Shown one piece after another: positions 16,746 to 24,853 of a stretch of 64,000 bases of DNA. The notes beneath the pieces are model-generated. The model did not search any database, had not been told where the DNA came from, and worked only from the letters and a program-made list of their open reading frames with translations. Every line of letters begins with the position of its first letter. Position 1 is the first letter of the stretch. A program made the position numbers and the translations under genes. The DNA lies in the NCBI RefSeq assembly GCF_009650765.1, contig NZ_CP045740.1, forward strand, positions 3,882,001-3,946,000, given 5' to 3'. Source of the DNA: Streptomyces sp. SUK 48 (GTDB lineage Bacteria > Actinomycetota > Actinomycetes > Streptomycetales > Streptomycetaceae).

Positions 16746-17264
16746 CTACGCCTCGCCTGAGGAGCCGGTGTCCTCGCGCTGCTCGGCGGACGACGGTCCG
16801 TACGACTCCAGCAGATGCTTGGTAGCTACCTCGGCCATGGCGTTGGAGACCATCACGTCCGCTTCCGCGCGGATGTCGGGGTGTTCAGCGAGGTACACGT
16901 CCAGGGCGTCACGCGCCTGGGTGAAGGCGGCGTTTGCGCGCTGGGTCCCGCGGTACGCGTCCACGATGGCGTCGATGAGTTCCATCGCGCGAGCTTGGGC
17001 GGCGAGTTGCGGGGGGCCGACGAGGTTGCGCAGGTCGATGCCGAAGACCTCGGCGAAGCCGATGGCCTCGTCGAGGTTGATGCGGCGCTTGCCGTTCTCG
17101 ATGCGCCAGACCGCCGACGGGTTCATGTCGAAGCCGGCCTCGTTCAGGCGGTCGGACAGAGCGTTGGTGCTCCAGCCGTGCGCCTCGCGCTCGAGCTTGA
17201 TGCGCACCGCGACGTTCGCCTCACCGCTGAGCAGCACGCCCTGCGGGGCGTCTTCGTCTGCCAC
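16746..17264 (-). CDS. XRE-family helix-turn-helix regulator
   Basis: A 172-residue protein with an N-terminal XRE-type HTH (VRIKLEREAHGWSTNALSDR...PSAVWRIENGKR) and a helical C-terminus likely used for dimerisation. The GTG at 17264 is preceded by AAGGAGG, which fixes the start. The frame is open to 17426, but those residues are not conserved in appearance. It is divergent from the DUF3631 gene and is probably the element's control switch for excision and mobilization, by analogy with repressors in similar elements. Confidence 0.85.
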   Translation of the reverse strand: MADEDAPQGVLLSGEANVAVRIKLEREAHGWSTNALSDRLNEAGFDMNPSAVWRIENGKRRINLDEAIGFAEVFGIDLRNLVGPPQLAAQARAMELIDAIVDAYRGTQRANAAFTQARDALDVYLAEHPDIRAEADVMVSNAMAEVATKHLLESYGPSSAEQREDTGSSGEA

Positions 17265-17551
17265 GGCCACCTCCTTCCGTTCGTAGCGAGTCACTGCCGT
17301 ATGCAGCGACCTGCCCACAATAACATCTTCCTGCATCATGCATAGGGCTTCTGCAATCGGCAATTCGTGTGGCATGCTGATAGCCCCGCCCCCACCAGCA
17401 CTAGAAGTCCCCGCGTAGCACCACATGCAAAAAGCCCCCGGCTGTCACCGGGGCCAAGCGCAAACCTCTCAACCGCCATCCCTAGCGATCGACCCGCGTG
17501 GCCGGGATTGCCGTCCCATATGGCCCGCGAGCAGAGGAGCTGAAGCCCAGT
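17265..17551. promoter_or_regulatory. Divergent control region of element A
   Basis: This is the region between the XRE regulator and the replication/mobilization side. It contains an inverted repeat TGCAT-c-ATGCA at 17332-17342 and several CTGCA/TGCAG words, candidates for the XRE operator. A ribosome binding site, GAGGAG at 17534-17539, precedes the ATG at 17552. Confidence 0.45.
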
Positions 17552-18823
17552 ATGACCGAACCCCACACGAATGCGCCATCCCTCCAGGCCGACGGCACGC
17601 TGGCCGACGCAACCGGCCAGCCGACCCACACAGCGCCACCCGCAGACGCGGCCCGCGACGACGAGCTCGAAGTCGTGCCCGCGTCCGAGGGGGCTCAGAT
17701 ACTGGATGACCTGCGGGCCCGGATCAAGCAGTTCGTCGTGATGCCGAGCGAAGAGGCCCTCACCGCGGTAACCCTTTGGGTGGCGGCCACCCATCTGCAG
17801 CCCGCGTGGCAGCACGCGCCGCGCCTGGCGGTGGTCGGCCCGGCCAAGCGGTGCGGCAAGTCGCGGCTGCTCGACGTGGTGACCGAGACCGTGCACGCAC
17901 CGCTGATCACGGTCAACGCCAGCCCTGCGGCGATCTTCCGCTCGATCACCGCCGAGGATCCGCCCACGCTCCTGGTCGACGAGGCCGACACGCTGTTCGG
18001 CACCGCCAAGTCGGCTGAGCGCAACGAGGACCTGCGCGGCCTGCTGAACGCCGGCCACCAGCGCAACCGGCCCACCTTGCGTGTCACCGGCCCTGAACAC
18101 ACACCGGTCGCCTTCCCGACCTTCGCCATGGCCGCCCTGGCGGGCATCGGTGACCTCCCCGACACGATCATGGATCGGTCGGTGGTCATCCGGATGCGCC
18201 GCCGAGCACCCGGCGAAACCGTCGCGGCGTTCCGCACAGGGCGTGACACCCCCGCCCTGCACGCCGTACGCGACCGCCTGACCGCCTGGCTCCAGCCCCG
18301 GCACATCGAGGCGATGGACGCCGAGCCGGGCATGCCGGTAGAGGACCGCGCCGCCGACACCTGGGAGCCCTTGGTGATCGTCGCCGACCTCGCCGGAGGC
18401 GACTGGCCCATGCTGGCCCGAACGGCCTGCCGGGTGATGACCGCCCACGAGTCGGGCAAGGACGCGGACACAGGGCTGCGCACCCGCATCCTGATCGACA
18501 TCCGCCGGGTCTTCACCGCCGAGCGCAACCCTGCCGCGCTGCGCACGAGCCGTCTACTCGAAGAGCTCAACAGCGACGAGGAAGCGCCATGGGCCGAGTA
18601 CGGCTCTACCGGGCTGACCTCGCGCCGCCTCGGGATTCTGCTGGAGGGCTACGGCATCCGCCCGGGCAATCACCGGTTCCCCGGCGGTGGCCAGGCCAAG
18701 GGCTATGCCCGAAACCAGTTCCTCGACGCCTGGGCCCGCTACTGCCCCGCACCGGCAGCCGAAACGGCGAATCCAGCCGAGCCCGGCGAGGCCGCAGGCT
18801 CCGCCACCAGCACCGCAGCCTGA
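17552..18823 (+). CDS. DUF3631 domain ATPase
   Basis: A 423-residue protein. Residues 60-240 form a P-loop domain with Walker A GPAKRCGKSRLLD and Walker B PPTLLVDEADTLFG, then a sensor-like stretch AMAALAGIGDLPDTIMDRSVVIRM. The C-terminal DUF3631 part ends in SRRLGILLEGYGIRPGNHRF, which looks like a winged helix. DUF3631 proteins occur on phage and mobile elements beside replication or primase genes, so a role in replicating the excised element is plausible. The ATG at 17552 has a ribosome binding site; the frame is open to 17498. Confidence 0.85.
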   Translation: MTEPHTNAPSLQADGTLADATGQPTHTAPPADAARDDELEVVPASEGAQILDDLRARIKQFVVMPSEEALTAVTLWVAATHLQPAWQHAPRLAVVGPAKRCGKSRLLDVVTETVHAPLITVNASPAAIFRSITAEDPPTLLVDEADTLFGTAKSAERNEDLRGLLNAGHQRNRPTLRVTGPEHTPVAFPTFAMAALAGIGDLPDTIMDRSVVIRMRRRAPGETVAAFRTGRDTPALHAVRDRLTAWLQPRHIEAMDAEPGMPVEDRAADTWEPLVIVADLAGGDWPMLARTACRVMTAHESGKDADTGLRTRILIDIRRVFTAERNPAALRTSRLLEELNSDEEAPWAEYGSTGLTSRRLGILLEGYGIRPGNHRFPGGGQAKGYARNQFLDAWARYCPAPAAETANPAEPGEAAGSATSTAA

Positions 18824-18831
18824 CCCGGCTC

Positions 18832-18902
18832 GACCCGTCACACCCGTCCCCGCGCAGGTCAGCGCGGGGACGGGTGATCAGCCCGCAACGGGTCAACCCG
18901 AC
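18832..18902 (+). repeat. Structured leader repeat, copy 1 (upstream of the DUF2637 gene)
   Basis: A perfect 15-bp hairpin (arms 18841-18855 and 18862-18876, loop AGGTCA) is flanked by GACCCGT at 18832 and its complement ACGGGTC at 18888. A third segment ACCCGAC at 18896 can also pair with the middle one. Copy 2 at 19969 keeps all pairings with compensatory base changes. It may be a terminator, an attenuator or a protein-binding DNA site. Confidence 0.85.
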
Positions 18903-19013
18903 ATCGTCATGCCTCTCGTACCTGCCCTGACCAGGCACGCAACGGGTGGTACGAGTCACCGCACCTCACAGCGGCCCCTTCCTCCTGCGCCCGTGAGCGC
19001 CGCCCAACACCAC

Positions 19014-19937
19014 ATGGAGTGCTTCCGCTTGACTCCTCGCACTGCCGTCACCGCACCCTCCGCCATACCGGGCAGTTCCGCGATCCGCTTCGGCATCGCC
19101 CTGCTCGGCGCCATCGGCTTCGCCCTCTCCTACGACGCACTCCGTCAGATGGCCGTCGCCATCCACATCTGCGGAATGCTCACCTACGCCTTCCCGCTCG
19201 TGATCGACGGGTTCATCGCCATCGGCGTCGGCGCCCTGCTCATCCTGCGCACCGCACCGCTGCTCTCGCGCCTCTACGTGTGGGCACTCGTCGGACTGGC
19301 CACCGCCACGAGCATCTGGGCCAACGCCCTGCACGCGGTCCGCCTCAACCAACAAACCCGCCCGGACGGACTGCACCTGGACGACATCACCGTCGGCGTC
19401 CTGTCCGCCATCGCTCCGCTCGCCCTGGCCGGCGCCGTCCATCTCTACATCGTGATCCGCCGCCGTCCGACCCCTGGCGCCCGGGAAGTGGGCGCCGTCG
19501 TACGCCACACTTCTGCCGACCACAGCCACGACGTCACCGATGGCGCCCGAACCGCCGCCCCCGTCGAAGAGGCCCTCGATCGCCCGGACCCACTCGCTCT
19601 CGAAGTGACAGACGGCCACATCGACGTGGCTCGGGTTTCCGCCGACGTGGCGCAGGGCGCCGCCAACGCGCCGAAGCTCCCACAGCCTTCTGCCAAGCCG
19701 GAAGTCCAGAAGCTCCGCACGGTGTCCAACGAACTCCTCGCCATCGCCCGCAGCGCGCCGCTAGGGCGCGGCGGCCGCGCCTCACGCCGCCACATCGAGG
19801 ATGCGATCCGCGGCGAGGGCCTCACCATCGGCAAGGCCGAGGCAGAGACGATCAAGAAAGCCCTGCAGGCCGAACTCGACGAGGCCGCCACTCAGGAGCA
19901 GACCGAGCCGGCCAAGGTCCCTGCTGGCGCCTTCTGA
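19014..19937 (+). CDS. DUF2637 domain membrane protein (Spd-like)
   Basis: A 307-residue protein. Its N-terminal half has four hydrophobic helices (IRFGIALLGAIGFALS, MLTYAFPLVIDGFIAIGVGALL, LYVWALVGLATATSIWANAL, VLSAIAPLALAGAVHLYIV), the DUF2637 pattern common on actinobacterial plasmids and integrative elements near spread (Spd) genes. The C-terminal half is soluble and ends in a helical, possibly DNA-binding segment (GGRASRRHIEDAIRGEGLTI). The start is uncertain: I favour ATG 19014 because copy 2 of the leader repeat is also followed by ATGGAG; GTG 18993 is the alternative. No clear ribosome binding site is seen. Confidence 0.8.
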   Translation: MECFRLTPRTAVTAPSAIPGSSAIRFGIALLGAIGFALSYDALRQMAVAIHICGMLTYAFPLVIDGFIAIGVGALLILRTAPLLSRLYVWALVGLATATSIWANALHAVRLNQQTRPDGLHLDDITVGVLSAIAPLALAGAVHLYIVIRRRPTPGAREVGAVVRHTSADHSHDVTDGARTAAPVEEALDRPDPLALEVTDGHIDVARVSADVAQGAANAPKLPQPSAKPEVQKLRTVSNELLAIARSAPLGRGGRASRRHIEDAIRGEGLTIGKAEAETIKKALQAELDEAATQEQTEPAKVPAGAF

Positions 19938-19968
19938 GCCTGCGACCGCTCCCGTCGCCCTCCCACTC

Positions 19969-20039
19969 GACTCGCACCACCCGTCCCTGCGCAGGTCAGC
20001 GCAGGGACGGGTGCTCGACCCGCAACGAGTCCACTCGAC
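19969..20039 (+). repeat. Structured leader repeat, copy 2 (upstream of the mob genes)
   Basis: The same layout as copy 1: 15-bp hairpin (19978-19992 / 19999-20013, same AGGTCA loop), outer GACTCG at 19969 pairing with CGAGTC at 20026, and a third segment ACTCGAC at 20033. Every change relative to copy 1 in the paired positions is compensated. Confidence 0.85.
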
Positions 20040-20063
20040 ATCACCCCGCACCACCAACGCTCC

Positions 20064-20276
20064 ATGGAGAACCTCCCCATGCACGACCCGCACGACGAAC
20101 TCCCCACCACCCAGCAGGCGATGACGACCATGGCTACCCAGCCAGCAAGGTATGCCGTTGGACCGTCCAAGGGCCGGTCCAACGAGGCAGCCTCCGCCCC
20201 GGGGGTGGCGGAGGCCCTCGGGCACCAGGAGGTGCCCGAGGGGAACAGCCCGTCGACACCGCCGCCGTTCCGCTGA
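20064..20276 (+). CDS. Small ORF, possible displaced N-terminus of MobC
   Basis: A 70-codon frame beginning MENLPMHDPHDEL. Its ATGGAG start stands 51 bp after leader-repeat copy 2, as the DUF2637 start follows copy 1. It closes at 20276, while the -1 frame continues without a stop into MobC with Arg-rich residues typical of a MobC N-terminus. A single-base deletion near 20240-20270 would join the two. The coding nature of this stretch is uncertain because it spans three perfect hairpins. Confidence 0.4.
   Translation: MENLPMHDPHDELPTTQQAMTTMATQPARYAVGPSKGRSNEAASAPGVAEALGHQEVPEGNSPSTPPPFR
20157..20241 (+). other. Three consecutive hairpins, candidate oriT
   Basis: Perfect inverted repeats follow one another: 20157-20165/20175-20183 (9 bp), 20190-20198/20207-20215 (9 bp) and 20216-20226/20231-20241 (11 bp). 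They lie directly upstream of mobC and the relaxase gene, the usual place of a transfer origin. The nick site cannot be identified by eye. Confidence 0.5.
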
Positions 20277-20359
20277 CGCGAGCCGCCGACGCCGCCGCGC
20301 TGCACCGCGTCGCCCGACGCCGCCAGCGCAAAGACACCCAGCGCAAGGAGCGTGTCGAC

Positions 20360-20719
20360 GTGCGCTACAGCGTCGACGAGAAGGCCGACATCCTCCGCAC
20401 GGCCAGGTCGCTGAACATCACCGGCGCCCACTACGTCGGTGCCGTCGTCATGGCCCACGTCCACGGCGACCTCGCCCTGCCCGGCCAGCGCACCCTGATC
20501 GACGACTACATCGACGAGCTGACCGCCCTCCGTGGCGAGGTCGCCAAGATCGGCCACAACATCAACCAGATCGCCAGGAAGCTCAACTCTGGTGGCCCTT
20601 CACACCCTGGGGACCCCGCCCTCTTGAGCCAGGTCGACCGCACCCTGGACATGGTCAGCGCCACCGTCCGCCACATCGCGGCAGCCACAAACCAGGCAGC
20701 CGCCAAGAAGACGGCCTGA
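20360..20719 (+). CDS. mobC: MobC-like relaxosome accessory protein
   Basis: At least 119 residues from the GTG at 20360, which has AAGGAG 9 bp upstream. The sequence MRYSVDEKADILRTARSLNI is the ribbon-helix-helix-like start of MobC proteins, and IGHNINQIARKLNSGG is the conserved MobC helix. MobC helps melt oriT and recruit the relaxase. In-frame coding continues upstream (HRVARRRQRKDTQRKERVDV), resembling the usual Arg-rich MobC N-terminus, but without a start codon, so a longer protein may have been broken by a frameshift. Its stop overlaps the relaxase ATG by one base (TGATG). Confidence 0.85.
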   Translation: MRYSVDEKADILRTARSLNITGAHYVGAVVMAHVHGDLALPGQRTLIDDYIDELTALRGEVAKIGHNINQIARKLNSGGPSHPGDPALLSQVDRTLDMVSATVRHIAAATNQAAAKKTA

Positions 20720-22419
20720 TGATCGCGAACATCCGAAGCGGCAAGGAAACCGCCGGCCTCATCCGGTACCTGTTCGACACGAAGAGGGCCAAGGACCACA
20801 CAGACCCGCATCTGGTCGCCTCCTGGGACGGCTTCGCCCCCGACCCAGGCCGATCCGAGGACGTCGACGCCACAAGGAACCTCTTGGTGGCGGACCTGGA
20901 CCTGCACGTCAAGCAGGCCACACGGCTCGGCCGCGCTCCCGAGCGACACGTGTGGCACTGCTCGGTACGCGCCGCACCCGAAGACCGCATCCTCAGCGAC
21001 GAGGAGTGGGCCGACATCGCCCGCCGGATCGTCGCCGCCACCGGCATCGCGCCGGAAGGCGACCCGGACGGCTGCCGCTGGGTCGCCGTCCGCCACGCCC
21101 CCGACCACATCCACATCGCCGCCACCAAAGTCCGCCGCGACCTGCGCACCGCCCGCCACTGGAACGACTACGTCACCGCCGACCGCGAACTCGTCTCCAT
21201 CGAGAAGGAATACGGCCTGCGGCAAGTCGTACGCGGTGACCGCACCGCCGCGAAGCGCTCGACCCGCGCCGAGCAGGAAAAGGCCCACCGCCAAGGCCAG
21301 CAGAAGCCCGCCCGAGAACGTCTGCGCTCCACTGTCCGCACCGCAGTAGCCGCTGCCACCAGCACCGAGGAGTTCGTACACCTGCTGAGCCACGTCGACG
21401 GAGTGCTCGTCGAGGTCGTGTACTTCCCCTCCGGCGACGTACGCGGCTACAAGGTCGCCTGCGAAGACACCACCACCGCCGGCAACGAGCCCGTCTGGTT
21501 CTCGGGCTCCGAACTCGCCCCGGACCTGTCCTTCCCCAAGATCCGCGAGCGCCTCGAAGCCACCGCCACGCAGCCCATCGATCAGCCGGGCCGACGCAGG
21601 CCCAACCCCTGGCACCAGGCCACTGCGGCCACCGAGCGCATCCCCCACCACCTCGACCAGGCCGACGATGAAGCCGCCCAGGCCCACCTCGCCGCATTCG
21701 GCGAAGCCCTGGACGCCCTCCCCCTCCTCGCACCCACACCCATCCGCTCTCAGCTCCGAGAGGCGGCCATCAAATTCGAGCGCGCCACCCGCTCGCGCAT
21801 CCGAGCCGAACACAACCATGCCCGCGCCCTGCGCGGCGCCGTACGAGCCATGCTCCGCGAGACGGCCCCCAGGGACGGAGCTGCCCTGGCGATGTTCCTC
21901 GACGCCGCGATCCTCGTCGTCATCGCCGCCACCCGCTGGCACCAGCTCCGCCACCACGATCAGCAAGTCGCAGCCGCCCATCAGGCCGTCATCCACCTCC
22001 AGGCGGCCTACGACCAGGTGGCTGCCGCGCCCCTGGCCGCCCTGGCCCAGCGCCGACCGCCGCAGCAGGCGGTCGAGCGGCACGTCCACGTCATCCGACG
22101 GTCCGTGCCCGAACACGCGGAGCAGGTGCTGAAGGACGCGGCCTTTGACGCCCTCGCTGCCACACTCGCCGAGGCCGAGGCCGCAGGACACGACCCCGAG
22201 CAACTCCTCCAGCAGGCAGCCGGCCAGCGCGCCCTGGACGATGCTCGCCACCCGGCACGGGTCCTGACCTGGCGCGTCCAGCGTCTCACCGCAAGGCCGG
22301 CGCCGAGCGCACGCGCCCGTGCAGCGCAGGCCCGCAGCGCAGCGTGGCGCCCTGACGAACCCATACGGACGGCAACGGCTGCCCCGTCCTCGCAGACGCC
22401 GCGCGTTCGACGCCGCTGA
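20719..22419 (+). CDS. Relaxase / mobilization nuclease
   Basis: A 566-residue relaxase of the MobA/VirD2-like type, which nicks oriT and pilots a single DNA strand into the recipient. Residues 1-30 (MIANIRSGKETAGLIRYLF) hold the motif I region with Tyr17, a candidate nicking residue. VWHCSVRAAPEDRIL and RHAPDHIHIAATKV (motif III, HxxxDHxHI) provide the metal ligands. The C-terminal half is long, Ala/Arg/His-rich and helical, as in other actinobacterial relaxases. Translation is coupled to mobC. Streptomyces elements more often transfer double-stranded DNA with TraB, so a relaxase here is notable. Confidence 0.9.
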   Translation: MIANIRSGKETAGLIRYLFDTKRAKDHTDPHLVASWDGFAPDPGRSEDVDATRNLLVADLDLHVKQATRLGRAPERHVWHCSVRAAPEDRILSDEEWADIARRIVAATGIAPEGDPDGCRWVAVRHAPDHIHIAATKVRRDLRTARHWNDYVTADRELVSIEKEYGLRQVVRGDRTAAKRSTRAEQEKAHRQGQQKPARERLRSTVRTAVAAATSTEEFVHLLSHVDGVLVEVVYFPSGDVRGYKVACEDTTTAGNEPVWFSGSELAPDLSFPKIRERLEATATQPIDQPGRRRPNPWHQATAATERIPHHLDQADDEAAQAHLAAFGEALDALPLLAPTPIRSQLREAAIKFERATRSRIRAEHNHARALRGAVRAMLRETAPRDGAALAMFLDAAILVVIAATRWHQLRHHDQQVAAAHQAVIHLQAAYDQVAAAPLAALAQRRPPQQAVERHVHVIRRSVPEHAEQVLKDAAFDALAATLAEAEAAGHDPEQLLQQAAGQRALDDARHPARVLTWRVQRLTARPAPSARARAAQARSAAWRPDEPIRTATAAPSSQTPRVRRR

Positions 22420-22977
22420 TCACACCCGCTGGGGCAGCTTGGGGGTGAGCAGCTCCAGCGCTTCCTCCCAGCGGTAGCGGTCGGCCCCACCGCCGGCCTT
22501 CGGTCGGTGAGGCTCGTACGAGCCGATCAGGATGCCCATTTCGCGCAGGCGGTCGAGGCTCTGCCCGTACGCGGGGTGGGCGGCCTGGGCCGAGTTGACG
22601 TACGGCAGGACGGCGGTGGGGATGCCGAAGCCGTGCGCCTCGCACAGGATGCCCAGGGCGAGCGTGTCGGATATCCCCGCCGCCCACTTGTTGACCGTGT
22701 TGAAGGTGGCCGGAGCCACCGCGATGGCGTCGGCGGGCGGCAGCGGGCGCGGATCACCGGGGGAGCGCCACGCCGAGCGGATCGGATAGCCGGTCTGGGT
22801 CTCGATGGCCGTCGCGTCCAAAAAGCCCAGTCCCTGCGGGGTGGCGACGACGCCGACATCCCAGTCCGCCTCCTGCGCGGCAGTGATCAGCTTGCCGACG
22901 TCGCCGGCGACTCCGGCCGCGCACACCACGACGTACAGGAACGGCTTCTTGGTCTGCTGGTCCGGCTGGTCGCTCAC
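22420..22977 (-). CDS. HFCD-family flavoprotein
   Basis: A 185-residue Rossmann-like flavoprotein of the homo-oligomeric flavin-containing Cys decarboxylase (HFCD) family, which includes phosphopantothenoylcysteine decarboxylase and EpiD-type peptide decarboxylases. Family hallmarks are FLYVVVCAAGVAG at the start, DAIAVAPATFNTVNKWAAGISDTLALG in the middle (the PASANT-like and flavin region), and AVLPYVN. The GTG at 22977 overlaps the stop of the upstream regulator (GTGA), so the two are one unit divergent from the cargo operon. The substrate is unknown; oxidative decarboxylation of a Cys-like or other intermediate is possible. Confidence 0.85.
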   Translation of the reverse strand: MSDQPDQQTKKPFLYVVVCAAGVAGDVGKLITAAQEADWDVGVVATPQGLGFLDATAIETQTGYPIRSAWRSPGDPRPLPPADAIAVAPATFNTVNKWAAGISDTLALGILCEAHGFGIPTAVLPYVNSAQAAHPAYGQSLDRLREMGILIGSYEPHRPKAGGGADRYRWEEALELLTPKLPQRV

Positions 22978-24242
22978 GCGGGGACTCCCAGTTGACGGCT
23001 GAAGTGGTGCAGTGCGGGCAGGGTACGGCGACGGTCGCGGGCGGCCATGTCGGCGACCAGCTCCCGGACAGCAGGGCGGCGGATGTCCTGGGCCGCGCAG
23101 CTCTCGGCGATGCGCAGCGCCTGGTAGCCGTCGGCGAGACGGCCCTGCTGGCTGTAGGCGCGGGCGGCGTCGACCCACAGGGCGGCACGGCGCTCGGGGA
23201 CCGGGATGTGCCGGCGCATGAGCGGCCGGGCTGCTTCCAGGGCGATGCCTGCGTCACCGAAGGAGACAGCCGCGCTGACCTGGTGGAGGGCGACGTTGGT
23301 GGGGCTGAAGTTCGCCCAGGCATCGGGCCGGTCGAAAGCGACGTAGCGAGCGACCTCCCGGGCTTCCGTGAGGAAGTCCTCGGTGGTGTCGCGGTCGCCA
23401 TTTCTGCTGGCTGCGGTCGCCCCGCGGAGCAGCAGCAGGCCGACCGCTGCCAGGTAGCGCGGCGACCGCTGGTCGTAGGCGCCGGTGAGCTGGTCGGCGG
23501 TGTGGCGGATGATGTTCACCGCTTGTGGGGTGTGCTTCTCGCGGATGAGGACGTGAGCGTGAACGCGGACGCTGGCGGCGAGGACAACGGGGTCCCCGGA
23601 CCGCTCCGCCTCGGCCATGGCGCGACCGGCCGCGAGCCAGGCGTTGCCCTGATCGGCTCGCTTCAGTAAGAGGCTCACTGACGTCTGGTACGCGGTCGCG
23701 AGCAACCCGGACGCCTCGGCCGTGCCGGATGAGCCGCCGACTACATGGCGCAGGTCGGCGATCAGCCCCGGCAGGGTCCGCTCCAGCTCCGTGTAGTCGC
23801 ACGTGCAGAACAGCCGCCGTACGGTCCGTGTCCGATCACGCAGCCCGTTGATGTCCAAGGCTTGGCCCGTGGCCGTTGGGCTCGCGCCGGGCAACAAGAC
23901 CCGAACCAGGTCGTGATGCGTCGCGGCGGGCGAAGTCGGAACCGCGAGCGCGGCGACGCCTGCGGCAAGAAGGGTACGGCGGTGCATGTCCTCTGCCTCA
24001 AGGTCCGAGGTCGTGTTCGGCGCGGCAGCGAGGCCAAGGTGGTGCAACGGGATGTTCAGCGCCTGCGCGACCTCGCGCAGCATGCGGACATCGTCGGTAC
24101 CCCGGCCACTCTCCAGGCGGCTCACCTTCGACTGGTGATACCCCAGTGTGGAGGCGACGTCTTTCTGCGAGCGCCGCTGTAACACGCGCGCCCGACGGAT
24201 GACTTCGCCGATCCGTCTCGCCTCGTTCTGCGTCTCGGCCAT
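22974..24242 (-). CDS. XRE-family regulator with TPR-like sensor domain
   Basis: A 422-residue regulator. Residues 8-65 are an XRE HTH (IGEVIRRARVLQRRSQKDVASTLGYHQSKVSRLESGR). A Tat-like or hydrophobic linker (RRTLLAAGVAALAVPTSP) follows, then about 300 residues of helical repeats resembling TPRs (LLATAYQTSVSLLLKRADQ, DAARAYSQQGRLADGYQALR), as in actinobacterial pathway-specific regulators. The ATG at 24242 is the best start; GTG 24251 is nearly as good with GGAGG in front. It overlaps the flavoprotein gene and faces the cargo operon, which it likely controls. Confidence 0.85.
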   Translation of the reverse strand: MAETQNEARRIGEVIRRARVLQRRSQKDVASTLGYHQSKVSRLESGRGTDDVRMLREVAQALNIPLHHLGLAAAPNTTSDLEAEDMHRRTLLAAGVAALAVPTSPAATHHDLVRVLLPGASPTATGQALDINGLRDRTRTVRRLFCTCDYTELERTLPGLIADLRHVVGGSSGTAEASGLLATAYQTSVSLLLKRADQGNAWLAAGRAMAEAERSGDPVVLAASVRVHAHVLIREKHTPQAVNIIRHTADQLTGAYDQRSPRYLAAVGLLLLRGATAASRNGDRDTTEDFLTEAREVARYVAFDRPDAWANFSPTNVALHQVSAAVSFGDAGIALEAARPLMRRHIPVPERRAALWVDAARAYSQQGRLADGYQALRIAESCAAQDIRRPAVRELVADMAARDRRRTLPALHHFSRQLGVPA

Positions 24243-24314
24243 CTGTGCCACGGCTCCTCCTGCCGCCGCCGATCCTGCCCGTTCAACCGAGCGTAGCCGA
24301 GGGGCGATTGACCG

Positions 24315-24342
24315 TGATGCAGCTCCTGCATAAGTGATGCAG
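24315..24342. promoter_or_regulatory. Candidate operator: TGATGCAG direct repeats
   Basis: TGATGCAG occurs at 24315 and 24335, exactly 20 bp (about two helical turns) apart, with a partial inverted CTGCAT between them. The site lies between the divergent regulator and cargo operon starts. Confidence 0.5.
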
Positions 24343-24418
24343 CCCCGGCACACGGCCTGGCTCGGCTTGTGCCTGGCGCGGTTCGGTGGAGGAGCCGCAC
24401 CGATCCAGGAGGTCACTC

Positions 24419-24850
24419 ATGGAAGTGCACCAAGTCCGTTTCCCCGTCTCCGGCACACCTGCTGCGGCTACGGCCGCACGGCGGCAGCTCGCGGGCGCGA
24501 TACGGACCTGGGATGCGTTCCTGGGGCCCGAACTCCTGGACACGGCGGAGCTGGTGGCCGCCGAGCTGATCACGAACGCGGTACGGCACGCGGGACACGG
24601 GCCGATCTCGGCTGGCGCGCGCCTGAGCGACGTGCGGCTGCTGATCGAGGTGACAGACACCAGCCCCGACGTCCCGCAGGTCGGTCTGCCCGACACGGAC
24701 GAGGAAGGAGGACGGGGCCTGTTCCTCGTCGCCGCGCTCGCGGATCGCCACGGATTCGATCAGGTGCCACGAGGCAAGCGCTGCTGGGCCGAGTTCAAGG
24801 TCAGCGCACCGCCTCAGCCCTCCGAACGCTTTCCCTTGCAGAGGAGTTGA
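24419..24850 (+). CDS. RsbW-like ATP-binding protein
   Basis: A 143-residue GHKL-fold protein. The N-box ELITNAVRHAG and the G-box GGRGLFLVAALAD are clear, and the overall length fits the anti-sigma-factor/serine-kinase class abundant in Streptomyces. The ATG at 24419 has AGGAGG 6-7 bp upstream. It is the first gene of the cargo operon; only 3 bp separate it from the MurA-like gene. A regulatory role for the operon is likely but no partner sigma or anti-anti-sigma factor is encoded nearby. Confidence 0.85.
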   Translation: MEVHQVRFPVSGTPAAATAARRQLAGAIRTWDAFLGPELLDTAELVAAELITNAVRHAGHGPISAGARLSDVRLLIEVTDTSPDVPQVGLPDTDEEGGRGLFLVAALADRHGFDQVPRGKRCWAEFKVSAPPQPSERFPLQRS

Positions 24851-24853
24851 CTG

